Positions 50,424 to 58,746 are shown, numbered from the stretch's first letter. The stretch: 64,000 nucleotides of DNA from Pseudorhodoferax sp. Leaf267 (GCF_001422405.1 NZ_LMMV01000025.1:359708-423707), one strand, 5' to 3'. Numbers and translations are program-made. The notes: a model not told the origin generated them from the sequence alone.

Positions 50424-53400
50424 TGCGCGCCAGCTCCGCGATCAGCCAGGGGTAGATGTCGCGCGCCGCATCGCGCCCCACGAACAGATCCATGTGCGCA
50501 TAGCCGCCGAACACCTGGCGCCGGTACAGGGCCGGGTCGTTGAAGTGGGCCAGCCAGGTCTGCGTGCGCAGCGAGGTCTCGGGGAAGAACAGCTGGTTGT
50601 CCGCGCCGGCCACGAAGCTGATCGGCATCGCCAGCCGCTGCGCGTGGGCCGGTGTCAGGTACACGTCGTCGCCGTTCGCGTCCACGGCCTTGCCCTGCTG
50701 CATGATGAGGCTCAGCTGCTCGAACGGGTGCAGCGACACCGTGCCGAACATGCGCGAGAGCGCCGTGTGCGTGGCGTGGTTCAGCTGTGCATGCTTGTAC
50801 GAGGGGCCGAAGATCGCGAAGACGCGCCTGCACAGCGGGTTCTTGCAGGCCTCGCCGGCCGGCACGGGCAGCTTCCAGGCCAGCGTGTCGATGCTGCGGT
50901 CCAGGTCCGTGGTGCCGGGCACGCTGTCGAAACGGTCGGCCAGCGGCGCGTAGCCCTCCAGCAGCCGCGCCAGGCCGATGTCCGCCTTGGCCTCGTTGAG
51001 CCAGCCCGTCACCGGGTGCAGCGTGAGCTGCGAGGCGATCACCGAGCGCACGCCGGCCATGCCGTCCAGCAGGGCCATGAGCAGGCTCATAGCGCCCACG
51101 CAGTGCGCGATGGCCTGCAGGTCGCGCGCACCGCTGGTGGCCAGGATGAAGCGCACGGCGGCCGGCCAGTCCTCGCGCACGATGTCGTCGATCGTGAACG
51201 GCGCGACCGGGCTGCCCGAATCGGCGCTGGCCCGGTAGTCGAACAGCCACACGTCGTAGCCCTGCGCGCACAGGGCCTCCACGAGGTTGCAGTCCACGGT
51301 GTCGGTGGCGAACGAGGCGGCGCGCACCGAGAAGCCCGGCGCCAGCACCACCGGCCCGCGCGTGCCGCCGCGGTAGCGCGTGAGGTGGATGCGAAAGCCG
51401 CGCGCCGCGTCGCCCACGGGCAGGCCGTAGGCCACGGGCGTGGGCGTCTGCAGCGCGCGCCGCGGCAGGCCCGGCGCGTCCAGCGCCGGGAAGTTGTTCA
51501 GGTCCGCCAGCAGGCCGCCGTAGGCGCGCAACAGCGTGGTGCCGAAGAAGCCGGCGAACTGGCCCAGGTAGACCTGGTTGATCGCATCGCGTGCGCGCGG
51601 GATCTTGTTCTCCAACGCGCCCAGGCCATTCGCAGGCGGCTCCAGGCGGAGGGTGGAGGCCTGCCACAGCAGGTCTTCCAGGCCCAGCGTCAGCACGCCG
51701 CGCGCCACCATGGGCATGGCCGGGTCGTCCAGGTCGTACAGCTGCACGAACAGCGTCGTGGTGTCGGTCCACGGCGAAGAGCCGGGCCGCTGGCGCAGGA
51801 TCTTGTGGCCCTTGAAGCGCAGGCGCGAGGCGTTCTCGCGCTTGAGCACCATCTCGTAGCCCATGGTCCAGGTCTCCACCGCGCGCGGGTCCACGGGCAG
51901 CAGGTGGAACACGCCGCTGGCCACCTGCATGGGCGCCGCGCTTAGGGCCGGGCAGGTCACGCTGCCGCGGATGCGCGCCGGGTGCGTGGGGTCGGTCACG
52001 AGCTGGTGCAGGTCGTCGGTGTGGATGGTCAGCGCGAACGACAGCGTTTGCCCCGCCGCCTGGCCCCAGGCGCAGGCCAGCACGTCGTCGCTGGCCATGC
52101 GCTGGCCCGGGTCGCTGCGCGGCGCCAGCGCCTCGGTGCTGATCCAGCCCGCCATGGTCTCGGTGAACTGGAAGCTGGGCGACAGCAGGGCCGGGTCCTT
52201 GGCGATGATTTCCTGGACGGCCCGCTTAGCCACGTCGAGCGCGCCGTCCTCCAGATCGCCCACGAAGCGCTGCCAGGTGCTGCGGTGCGCGGGCGGCGGC
52301 GCGGCCGTCTCGCCGGGCGGCAGCGGGCGGCGCGCGGGCAGGTCGAGCGCGATGGCCCAGCCGCGCGCATCGCACAGCCGCTGGCAGGCGCGCTCGGCCA
52401 GCGCGGTGATGGTCAGCAGCGGGTTCACGCCTACGGCGCCGGGCACGGCCGCGCCGTCGCAGACGAACAGGCCCTCGTGCACGGCATCGCCCGTGGTGCC
52501 GGCGAACACCCGGCCCTGGTGGTCCACCACGCCCGTCGTGGCGTCGTCGCCCATGCCGCAGCCGCCCAAAGGGTGCACGGTGATGAGCTTGTTGCCCAGC
52601 GGCGCGCTCCACAGCGGGTTGGGAACGAACTGGCCGGCGATCGCCTGGTTCGCCAGGTTCAGCCAGTCGTTGTCGCGCGCGATCACGGGGCTGGCGCCGG
52701 CCTGGGGCCAGACGATGGCCAGGCGGTCGTTCTCCAGCTTGAGCTGGCCGGCGGACGCGTCCACGCTCATGACCAGGTAGGTCTGCGTGCGCGCCACGGC
52801 GCCGGTGTAGGCCGCGGCGACGAGCTGGCTCGGGTGCTGCACCGCCGCGGCCATGGTTTGGGCGTCCATCAGGCGCTCCCTGGCCTGGGCCGCGCCGTAG
52901 GTGAACTCACCGCCATCGGCCAGCGCATCGGCGAAGAACAGCGCCGGTGTCAGCAGCGCGGCCAGCGCGCCGGGGATCACGCCTTCCTCGATCACCAGGC
53001 CGTCGGCCACCATGGGGGTGCCGCGCAGGTCGATCACGCCCGTGATGCACGGCCCGGGCAGGTTGGCCGCAGGCACGCTGTTGCTGCCCGTGCCCACGCC
53101 GTTGATGTTGCGCCGCACGGGCTGGCCGTTCGCGTCGGTGGTGGGGTCCCAATCGTTGTCGTAGCCCAGCGCCAGCACGTCGCCGTTGCCCGAAAAGCGC
53201 TGGCCCAGCCGGCTGGACAGCACCAGGCCCTGATCGCGCGAGCGCAGCAGGATCTCGGTGGAGCCCAGCGCGCCCGCGCCCAGCAGCACCAGGTCGGCGT
53301 ACACGCTGCGCGGCGTGGTGGCCGGCTGCCTGCCGCGCAGCGCCACGGCCTCGAAGAACACGCGCCAGCCCGCGCCCTCGCGTGCCACATGGCGCACGCG

Positions 53401-54102
53401 CGCGCCCGTGAAGATCTCCGCGCCGTGCGCATGCGCATCGGGCAGGTAGTTCATGCGCGTGGTGTTCTTGGCGCCCACGTTGCAGCCGCTGGTGCAGTCG
53501 CCGCACAGCGTGCAGCGCGGCTGCGGCACGCCGAAAGGGTTGATCTGGTCCTCGAAGTTCACCGCGATGGGTGGGCGCAGGAAGGGCTTGCGCAGCACCT
53601 TCGCCGACTTCTCCAGCGCGCTGAGCTTGTTCAGCGGCGGGAAGCTCGCGGGGTAGGGGGAGGGGTCCAGCATCTGGCGCGCGCGTGCGATGTAGGGCGC
53701 CAGCAGGTCCGGGTCGTCGCGAAACGCGCGGGGCCAGGGCGTGGCCGCGAAATGGCGCGGGTCGATCTCCAGCGCCACGTTGGCGTTGATCAGCGAGGTG
53801 CCGCCCAGGCCGCAGCCGACCATGGCCAGCATGTCGGGGTTCATGTGCAGGTTGTAGAGCCCGTCGGCCGGGCCGAGCAGGCCGCGCGCGGTGTCGACCT
53901 GCATGTCGGCCTGGGCGCCGGCCAGGGTGTCGGGGTACTCGCCGGGCAGGATCTCGCGGCCGCGTTCGAGCACGCACACCGTCTGCCCGGCGCGCGCCAG
54001 CCGCGAGGCCGCGACACCGGCGCCGTAGCCCGAGCCGACCACGACGGCCGTGTAGCGCCCGCCGATCTGCGCCAGCGGGCGCGCGATGCGTTCCATGGTC
54101 AT
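50407..54102 (-). CDS. GMC-family oxidoreductase fused to alpha/beta hydrolase (1231 aa)
   Basis: The ATG at 54102 has AGGAGCG upstream and overlaps the phosphoesterase stop. Residues ~1-560: FAD-dependent GMC/cholesterol-oxidase-like half with VVVGSGYGAGVAASRLA, MVGCGLGGTSLINANVALEI and the C-terminal HPLGGCGMG and VGVNPLLTITALAER motifs. It also holds C197-x2-C-x2-C-x3-C207 (CTLCGDCTSGC), ferredoxin-like. Residues ~560-830: unannotated beta-rich linker domain. Residues ~870-1231: alpha/beta hydrolase with VVLAPGFSVRAASFATDTV and the nucleophile elbow AIAHCVGAMSLL, with Cys1001 where most hydrolases have Ser, as in PHA synthases. Possible role: oxidation and ester/thioester chemistry of sterol-like or lipidic alcohols. 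The functional coupling is inference. Confidence 0.92.
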   Translation of the reverse strand: MTMERIARPLAQIGGRYTAVVVGSGYGAGVAASRLARAGQTVCVLERGREILPGEYPDTLAGAQADMQVDTARGLLGPADGLYNLHMNPDMLAMVGCGLGGTSLINANVALEIDPRHFAATPWPRAFRDDPDLLAPYIARARQMLDPSPYPASFPPLNKLSALEKSAKVLRKPFLRPPIAVNFEDQINPFGVPQPRCTLCGDCTSGCNVGAKNTTRMNYLPDAHAHGAEIFTGARVRHVAREGAGWRVFFEAVALRGRQPATTPRSVYADLVLLGAGALGSTEILLRSRDQGLVLSSRLGQRFSGNGDVLALGYDNDWDPTTDANGQPVRRNINGVGTGSNSVPAANLPGPCITGVIDLRGTPMVADGLVIEEGVIPGALAALLTPALFFADALADGGEFTYGAAQARERLMDAQTMAAAVQHPSQLVAAAYTGAVARTQTYLVMSVDASAGQLKLENDRLAIVWPQAGASPVIARDNDWLNLANQAIAGQFVPNPLWSAPLGNKLITVHPLGGCGMGDDATTGVVDHQGRVFAGTTGDAVHEGLFVCDGAAVPGAVGVNPLLTITALAERACQRLCDARGWAIALDLPARRPLPPGETAAPPPAHRSTWQRFVGDLEDGALDVAKRAVQEIIAKDPALLSPSFQFTETMAGWISTEALAPRSDPGQRMASDDVLACAWGQAAGQTLSFALTIHTDDLHQLVTDPTHPARIRGSVTCPALSAAPMQVASGVFHLLPVDPRAVETWTMGYEMVLKRENASRLRFKGHKILRQRPGSSPWTDTTTLFVQLYDLDDPAMPMVARGVLTLGLEDLLWQASTLRLEPPANGLGALENKIPRARDAINQVYLGQFAGFFGTTLLRAYGGLLADLNNFPALDAPGLPRRALQTPTPVAYGLPVGDAARGFRIHLTRYRGGTRGPVVLAPGFSVRAASFATDTVDCNLVEALCAQGYDVWLFDYRASADSGSPVAPFTIDDIVREDWPAAVRFILATSGARDLQAIAHCVGAMSLLMALLDGMAGVRSVIASQLTLHPVTGWLNEAKADIGLARLLEGYAPLADRFDSVPGTTDLDRSIDTLAWKLPVPAGEACKNPLCRRVFAIFGPSYKHAQLNHATHTALSRMFGTVSLHPFEQLSLIMQQGKAVDANGDDVYLTPAHAQRLAMPISFVAGADNQLFFPETSLRTQTWLAHFNDPALYRRQVFGGYAHMDLFVGRDAARDIYPWLIAELARTSCPG

Positions 54103-55583
54103 GCACGCTCCTGGGTGGGGGCATGGAAGAAGTCGTCCAGCAGCGTCGCCGCGCGCTGCTCGGTGGCCTGCTGCACGCAGGCCGAGAACGCCTGCCAGGT
54201 GGGCGCGGTCTGCGCCACGGCGTCGGCCAGCGCGGCCAGCATGGGGTTGCCTGCGTCGCCGAAGCCGCCCGTGCCGCGCGCCTGCACGGGCGCGATGCGG
54301 CCGTTCACGGGGTCGTTGAACAGCCGCAGCGCGGCCATGTTCAGGTCGGCGTCCAGGAACACGGCCGAGGCGCCCTGCGTGGCGGCCATGGTGGGCTGGT
54401 CCATGACCCAGCCGCCGGTGTTGTAGACCGACACGGGCCGCGCGAAGCCGGCCACGGGCAGCTGGTCCTCGAACGGCTTGTGCGTGTGGCCGAAGACGAA
54501 GGCCAGGTCCAGCGCGTCCGGATGCTGCAGCCCTTCGCGCCGCAACTGGCGCCGCACCGGGCCGGCCAGGTACCAGCGCAGGTCGTCCACGTCGGCCGGC
54601 GCCATCACCTGCGCGTAGCTGCCGCGCTGCGACTCGGCGGCCTGGCCCAGCGTGGCGTCGACCGCGCCCAGCACCAGCTGCTCCAGCGTGATGCCCTGCA
54701 CTATGGCCGCGCGGCCACTGGTGCCCATGGTGGCGCCGATTGCGGCGACCAGTTGCCTGGCCACGCGCTGCGAGAACGCATGCGAGGCGCCGCCGTCGCG
54801 CATGATTTCGTAGAGCGTCGTGGCCGACTGCCCGGTGCTGCCGGCACTGCCCAGGTCGGACCACAGGAAGTCGACCCAGGCGCCGTTCTGCGCCTCCAGC
54901 TGCGCGACCGTCAACGTGTCGGCCGGCCGCGCGCTGCGCCCGCCGGGGCCGGGCAGCTGCGCGTTCAGGCTGGAGACCAGGCGGTACATCGGGTCCACGT
55001 AGTGGCCGTGGTGCAGCACCACGCAGCGCTGGCGCGGCCCGTCCAGCAGCGCCAGGTTGGGGTAGGCGATGTCGCACTGCGCGCCGGCCAGGCCCGGCAC
55101 GCTGCGCAGCAGTCGCGTAAGAAGCGGCGAGGGCGGCAGCGTGGCGCCCGGGGTATCGAACAGCGCCGTGTGCTCCAGCAGGTCGCGCGGGATGGCGCCC
55201 GCGTCCAGCGCGCCCTGGAACTGCGCGTCCTGGGCGGCGCGCCACAGGTGGTGGTCGTGGTTGCCGGGCACGCACAGCACGCGCGGCGCGAACAGCGGGC
55301 GGCCCTGCGCGTCCACCAGCACCTCGCGCGCGAACACGGCAAAGGCCTGGGCCACGGCGCCCATGGGCGACAGGCCCATGTCCAGCACGTCGCCGAGCAG
55401 GATCAGCGTGGGCGGCGGCTCGCCCGCGGGCGGTGCGAGTTGCGCCAGCAGCTGGCGCATGGCGGCGCCCAGCGCGGCCAGCGTGTCGCTGCAGCGGGCC
55501 GGGTCGGCGCCACTGAGCGTGCTGTAGGCCGCGCCCAGGTGCAGGTCGGACAGGCAGACGTAGCGTGGGGTGCAGTGGGGCAT
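54099..55583 (-). CDS. Metallophosphoesterase (calcineurin-like)
   Basis: 494 residues. All phosphoesterase motifs appear: VCLSDLHLG (D-x-H), LILLGDVLDMG (G-D-x-x-D), VPGNHDHH (G-N-H-D/E), LHHGHY and VFGHTHKPFED (G-H-x-H). Inserts between motifs and a ~100-residue C-terminal region make it longer than usual (~250-300). A hydrolytic role on a phosphate ester is expected. The stop overlaps the start of the GMC/hydrolase fusion by 4 bases, so the two are translationally coupled, which hints at a phosphorylated intermediate or a membrane lipid substrate. Confidence 0.92.
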   Translation of the reverse strand: MPHCTPRYVCLSDLHLGAAYSTLSGADPARCSDTLAALGAAMRQLLAQLAPPAGEPPPTLILLGDVLDMGLSPMGAVAQAFAVFAREVLVDAQGRPLFAPRVLCVPGNHDHHLWRAAQDAQFQGALDAGAIPRDLLEHTALFDTPGATLPPSPLLTRLLRSVPGLAGAQCDIAYPNLALLDGPRQRCVVLHHGHYVDPMYRLVSSLNAQLPGPGGRSARPADTLTVAQLEAQNGAWVDFLWSDLGSAGSTGQSATTLYEIMRDGGASHAFSQRVARQLVAAIGATMGTSGRAAIVQGITLEQLVLGAVDATLGQAAESQRGSYAQVMAPADVDDLRWYLAGPVRRQLRREGLQHPDALDLAFVFGHTHKPFEDQLPVAGFARPVSVYNTGGWVMDQPTMAATQGASAVFLDADLNMAALRLFNDPVNGRIAPVQARGTGGFGDAGNPMLAALADAVAQTAPTWQAFSACVQQATEQRAATLLDDFFHAPTQERA

Positions 55584-55611
55584 CGGGCGTTCTCGGAGCG
55601 AGGCCGCCTTT

Positions 55612-56580
55612 TTAGGCGGCGAGCAAGAGTTCGTCCAGCTCCGATTCGCCGCGCAGGACGTGGTGCATCTGCGGCAGCACGTCCAGGTGCCGCGCGAAGA
55701 AGGTCACCACGCGCTGCTCGTAGGCACGCGGCTGTGCCCGGTACGAGCCGATGTGGCCGTCGTTCTGCGTGCGCCAGCATTCGGCGCCGCAGGCCTCGGC
55801 CAGGGCCTGCGCGTCGCTGGCCGGCACGAAGCGGTCGCCCTCGCTGTGGATCACGAGCACCGGCCGGCCGCGCAGCAGCGGCATCAGCGCCAGCGGCTGC
55901 ACGCGGCGCACGTCCACGCCCAGCAGCAGCCGGCCGATGGCCAGCGCGCCCGGCAGGAAGCAGGGCGGCAGGTGCGCGAGCTTGCGGTACTGGCGCTCGA
56001 TCATGCCCTCGAAGCTGGCGAAGGCGCTGTCGCTCACCAGCGCGCCGATGGCCGTCTCCTCGGCCGTGGCCAGCACCGCGGCGGCGCCGCCCAGCGAGGC
56101 GCCGAGCACGCCGATGCGGCCCGGTGCGTAGCCGCGCTCGAGCAGGTAGTCGACCGCGCCCAGCACGTCGTGGCGCTCGTGCCAGCCGTAGCTCAGGCGC
56201 GCGGCGCTGCTGGTGCCGTGGCCGCGCAGGTCGATCATCAGCACCGAGATGCCGGCGTCGTACAGCCGCTGCGCCAGCGCGAAGGTGGGCGACTTGAGCT
56301 CGTTGCCGCGGCAGGCGTCCTTGCCGTGCACGAGGATCACCGCACCCTGGCGCGGCTTGGCCGGCAGGTACCAGGCGTCGATGCGGGCGCGGCCGTCGCG
56401 CGAGCGGAAGTGCACGAGCTGCTCGTTCAGGTCCGGATGGTCCTTCTGCAGTTGCGGCAGCTTGCGCTGGATGTGCGTGAAGCGGTGCGCGATGAAGCTG
56501 CACACCGCCAGGTAGGCCAGCGCCGCAACGCCGACCAGCGCCAACGTGGCCAGGGGGAGTTCGATCGGGAAGGCGTTCAT
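55612..56580 (-). CDS. Membrane-anchored alpha/beta hydrolase
   Basis: 322 residues. An N-terminal helix (about 8-30, LPLATLALVGVAALAYLAVC) anchors the protein. The hydrolase fold follows: VILVHGKDACRGNELKSPTF (oxyanion H-G), nucleophile Ser in GVLGASLGGAAAVLATAEE (G-x-S-x-G), catalytic Asp near VIHSEGDRFVPAS and His near QNDGHIGSYRAQ. This matches BAAT-like/cutinase-like hydrolases (DUF1749-like group). It precedes the phosphoesterase-GMC pair on the same strand, 28 bases away, and likely belongs to the same leftward operon. Its promoter region contains a phased array of TTCAG/CTGAA boxes. Confidence 0.92.
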   Translation of the reverse strand: MNAFPIELPLATLALVGVAALAYLAVCSFIAHRFTHIQRKLPQLQKDHPDLNEQLVHFRSRDGRARIDAWYLPAKPRQGAVILVHGKDACRGNELKSPTFALAQRLYDAGISVLMIDLRGHGTSSAARLSYGWHERHDVLGAVDYLLERGYAPGRIGVLGASLGGAAAVLATAEETAIGALVSDSAFASFEGMIERQYRKLAHLPPCFLPGALAIGRLLLGVDVRRVQPLALMPLLRGRPVLVIHSEGDRFVPASDAQALAEACGAECWRTQNDGHIGSYRAQPRAYEQRVVTFFARHLDVLPQMHHVLRGESELDELLLAA

Positions 56581-56637
56581 GGCGGGGCACTCGCTTGGGA
56601 TGGGAGCCCGACTGTGTCCGCGGCGTGGCCGCAGGTC

Positions 56638-56719
56638 TTGAAGCCCGCCTGAAGCGTCCTGAAACCGGCTGGCGGGCGCGGGCTTCAGCCTGTTTCAGCG
56701 CCATTCAGCGCGCATTCAG
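56638..56719. promoter_or_regulatory. Phased TTCAG/CTGAA box array with a 10-bp inverted repeat
   Basis: CTGAA boxes start at 56649 and 56659 (a variant TTGAA at 56638), and TTCAG boxes start at 56684, 56694, 56704 and 56715, so same-orientation boxes recur every 10-11 bases and the two groups face each other. TGAAGCCCGC (56639-56648) and GCGGGCTTCA (56678-56687) are a perfect 10-bp inverted repeat. The array sits between divergent genes starting at 56580 and 56783, the layout expected of a cooperative direct-repeat regulator such as an OmpR/PhoB-type protein. Confidence 0.6.
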
Positions 56720-56782
56720 GACGCCGCAGTCGCATGCGCAGAAGCTGGAGCCTCCTAACCGCAAGCCCTTGAGGAGATCGCC

Positions 56783-57040
56783 ATGAAGACCACTTCCGCC
56801 CAACTCGTCGACGTGTTCAGCCCCTACCCGCCGGTCGTCCAGACGCCGAGCCTGCGCACGCTGCTGGCCGGCTTGGCGCACCAGGCCCTGGAGCGCGTGG
56901 GCCGCACGGTCTGCACCGACAGCGAGGCCGCACGCAACGCCTACCTGGCCGAGGCCGCCAGCCAGGCCGACCTGGAGCGCCGTGCCGCGGCCTGGGAGCG
57001 CGCACAGTCGGCCTACCGCAGCCTGCCACCGGCGCTGTGA
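56783..57040 (+). CDS. Small DUF3563-like protein (85 aa)
   Basis: A strong ribosome site (TTGAGGAGATCGCC) precedes the ATG. The 85-residue product has a variable N-terminus (MKTTSAQLVDVFSPYPPVVQ) and a C-terminal helical part with R-N-A-Y-L-A-E-A-A-x-x-A-D-L-E-R-R, which matches the short core of DUF3563 proteins (A-Y-L-A-x-A-x-D-x-x-D-L-E-R-R-M). These are small cytoplasmic proteins of unknown function in Burkholderiales. The phased TTCAG array lies upstream and suggests it is highly regulated. Confidence 0.72.
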   Translation: MKTTSAQLVDVFSPYPPVVQTPSLRTLLAGLAHQALERVGRTVCTDSEAARNAYLAEAASQADLERRAAAWERAQSAYRSLPPAL

Positions 57041-57051
57041 GCGGCGCAGCG

Positions 57052-57068
57052 GGCGGCTTCGGGCCGCC
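57052..57068 (+). terminator. Hairpin after DUF3563-like gene
   Basis: GGCGGC (57052-57057) and GCCGCC (57063-57068) with a TTCGG loop form a stable G/C stem 11 bases after the stop. No T tract follows, so it is a candidate terminator. Confidence 0.4.
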
Positions 57069-57499
57069 GCTCGCCAGGCAGACGCCGCGCGCAGCGGCAG
57101 CGCGCTGGCCGGCGGCACGAAGCGCATCGGCGGCGCGGCCAACACCCGCGCGCCGGCCAGGATGGGCAGGCTCAGCATCAGGCCCGCCTCGAACACGCCG
57201 GCCAGCAAGCGCAACGCGTGGAACGGTCGTGTGATGAGGCGGCGCCCCTGTGTTTCGGATCGCTGGATGCGGCACTGGCGCAGGCGCGGCACGGCTTCCT
57301 TAATCCGTCTGAAAGTTGAGCGTACGACCGGGCTTTGCACGCCCAGTCCATGTCTTAATTGACCACTCATTCAGAGGTAGTGCAAGTTTTTGAGCCGACG
57401 AGATCAAAAAATGGAGCGGAGCAGGAGGCAGGCCCAGCGCTGTGCGATGGCGGTGCGCGCCAGGCGTGCGGATGGGCTGTGTCTGGTGAAGGGGTCGAC
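57069..57499. other. Long intergenic stretch (431 bases) without a convincing gene
   Basis: G/C-rich up to about 57290, then a locally A/T-rich patch (57297-57425) with CTTAAT at two places and an A run (57407-57415), which may hold the promoter of the gene at 57500. A minus-strand frame runs through 57370-57070, with a hydrophobic stretch (GLMLSLPILAG), but it lacks a good start and ribosome site. I see no further feature. Confidence 0.4.
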
Positions 57500-57760
57500 A
57501 TGACCGACGCCGAACTGCGCCAGGCCTCGCAGGTGCTGCGCTGGATCTGCGAGCGGCTGGACGCCATGCCCGAGCACCGGCGCGAGGCTTTGCAGGCCCA
57601 GGCCTTCTGCCACCTGGCCAACATGGTCGTGCTCGAGCTGGTCGAGCACCTGGACAACGGTAGCGAGCCCTACGAGGCGCTGTGCTCCACGGCCCTGGGC
57701 GGCCTGCGCTTTGACGGCTTCACGCGGCAGGAACTGGCCTGGCTGCTGCTGCAGGAGTGA
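57500..57760 (+). CDS. Small hypothetical protein (86 aa)
   Basis: ATG 57500 is preceded by GAAGGGG. The product (MTDAELRQASQVLRWICERL, then DAMPEHRREALQAQAFCHLA and GLRFDGFTRQELAWLLLQE) is acidic, helical, and lacks signals or membrane segments. An upstream TTG at 57359 would add 47 residues of unlikely composition. It overlaps the convergent GNAT gene by 41 bases. No family recognised; the length and helix pattern recall small regulatory or DUF proteins of Burkholderiales. Confidence 0.6.
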   Translation: MTDAELRQASQVLRWICERLDAMPEHRREALQAQAFCHLANMVVLELVEHLDNGSEPYEALCSTALGGLRFDGFTRQELAWLLLQE

Positions 57761-58265
57761 CCGCGTCCAGCGCCAAGGCCATGCGCGTGAGCCGCGCATC
57801 GCCTGCGCGCTGCGGCATAAAGCCCTGCGCGCGGGCCAGCGCCACCATTGCCTCATTGGTGCGCAGCACGTCGCCATACAGCGTGCGCACGCCATGGCGC
57901 CGCGCGATGCGCACCAGCTGGCGCAGCAGCCGCGCGCCCAGGCCCTGGCCCTGCCAGTCGTCGGCCACGGCCAGCGCGAACTCGGCCTGGTCGGGCAGGG
58001 CGCCATCGCACACATAGCGCACCTCGCCCACCTGGCGCGGGCCGTCGCTGGTGGCGGCCAGCGCCAGCAGCGCCACGTGCTGGCGAAAGTCGATGTCGGT
58101 GAAGTACCTGGCCATGCCAGGCGGCAGCTCCTGCAGCGCGGTCTGGAAGCGCTGGTAGCGCGACTGCTGCGTGAGCCCGCGCGCGACGAAGTCCGACTCG
58201 AGCTGCAGGTCTTGCGGCTCCACGGCACGCACGGTGACGGCGCGGCCATCGGGCAATGCCCACAC
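57720..58265 (-). CDS. GNAT family N-acetyltransferase
   Basis: 181 residues from a GTG start (VWALPDGRAVTVRAVEPQDL). Typical GNAT elements: YQRFQTALQELPPGMARYFT, VGEVRYVCDGALPDQAEFAL and the acetyl-CoA loop WQGQGLGARLLRQLVRIARR. The N-terminal motif FVARGLTQQSRYQRF (commonly LSPESRYxRF) is typical of the GNATs found alone or fused to acyl-CoA synthetase-like proteins that acetylate enzymes or small molecules. The 3' end overlaps the convergent small gene. Substrate unknown. Confidence 0.85.
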   Translation of the reverse strand: MWALPDGRAVTVRAVEPQDLQLESDFVARGLTQQSRYQRFQTALQELPPGMARYFTDIDFRQHVALLALAATSDGPRQVGEVRYVCDGALPDQAEFALAVADDWQGQGLGARLLRQLVRIARRHGVRTLYGDVLRTNEAMVALARAQGFMPQRAGDARLTRMALALDAVTPAAAARPVPAA

Positions 58266-58310
58266 GCCGCTGGTGTGGCGCAGGGGGCAGGCGGGGGGCG
58301 GTGTCCATGG

Positions 58311-58493
58311 CTAGAAGCTGTGAATGAATCGATCGCGACCACGACGGGGTGCGAAGGGCTGCAGGCGTAGGCGCAGTCCGCCGCCCTGGCTGATGCCAGG
58401 GCCAGGACTGCAACGCCCGCATGCAGCCTGGCGCGCCCCGGCCCGAAGGGCGAGGCCCCTGGGCGCGGCAGATGCGATGGAACGGTTGTTCAT
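58311..58493 (-). CDS. Possible small hypothetical protein (60 aa)
   Basis: A 60-codon frame begins ATGAACAACCG on the minus strand, with GCGAGG a few bases upstream, 41 bases beyond the DUF2917 stop in the same direction. The product is basic and Gly/Arg-rich (MNNRSIASAAPRGLALRAGA ...). Arg/Gly-rich short frames are frequent by chance in G/C-rich DNA, so this call rests only on position and a fair ribosome site. Confidence 0.3.
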   Translation of the reverse strand: MNNRSIASAAPRGLALRAGARQAACGRCSPGPGISQGGGLRLRLQPFAPRRGRDRFIHSF

Positions 58494-58533
58494 TGGGGGC
58501 CTCGCATGGGCGTGAGGATTCGTTCGCAGCTCC

Positions 58534-58746
58534 TTAGTGCGTGTGCAGCTGGGCCGGCGTGAAGGCGTAGACCAGCAGCGCGCCGTCGGCCACCGGCGTG
58601 AAGACCTGGCCGGCGCCGATCACGGTGTCGTGCACCTGGTGGTCTTCGGTGATCCACAGCTTGCCGCTGTCGCAGGCCAGCGTGCTCCCGGCGGGCAGGC
58701 GCAGCATGCCGCGCGGGGCCAGTTCGTAGTGGGTGGGGTGGTTCAT
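58534..58746 (-). CDS. DUF2917 domain protein (70 aa)
   Basis: 70 residues (MNHPTHYELAPRGMLRLPAG start). GKLWITEDHQVHDTVIGAGQ, in which L-W-I-T-x-x-x-x-x-x-D-x-x-(L/I)-x-x-G is preserved, is the DUF2917 signature, a short cupin-like protein frequent in Burkholderiales. The function is unknown; DUF2917 genes are very often divergent from a LysR regulator, as here, with only 73 bases between the two starts, so the LysR protein probably controls it. Confidence 0.85.
   Translation of the reverse strand: MNHPTHYELAPRGMLRLPAGSTLACDSGKLWITEDHQVHDTVIGAGQVFTPVADGALLVYAFTPAQLHTH

Noticed and set aside
50407-55275. A single 1622-residue product starting at 55275
   Set aside because: The first ~390 residues are Arg/Ala/Gly-rich shadow sequence opposite the phosphoesterase; the fusion protein proper begins at 54102 with a ribosome site and signature FAD motif.
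54123-56297. Plus-strand open frame of 724 codons
   Set aside because: Opposite the phosphoesterase and anchored hydrolase; no motif and no ribosome site.
56705-57370. Minus-strand frame with a hydrophobic stretch near 57180
   Set aside because: Runs through the DUF3563-like gene antisense, no ribosome site, Arg/Ala/Leu-rich.
57359-57387. TTGACC as a -35 promoter element before the small gene at 57500
   Set aside because: No acceptable -10 hexamer 16-18 bases downstream.
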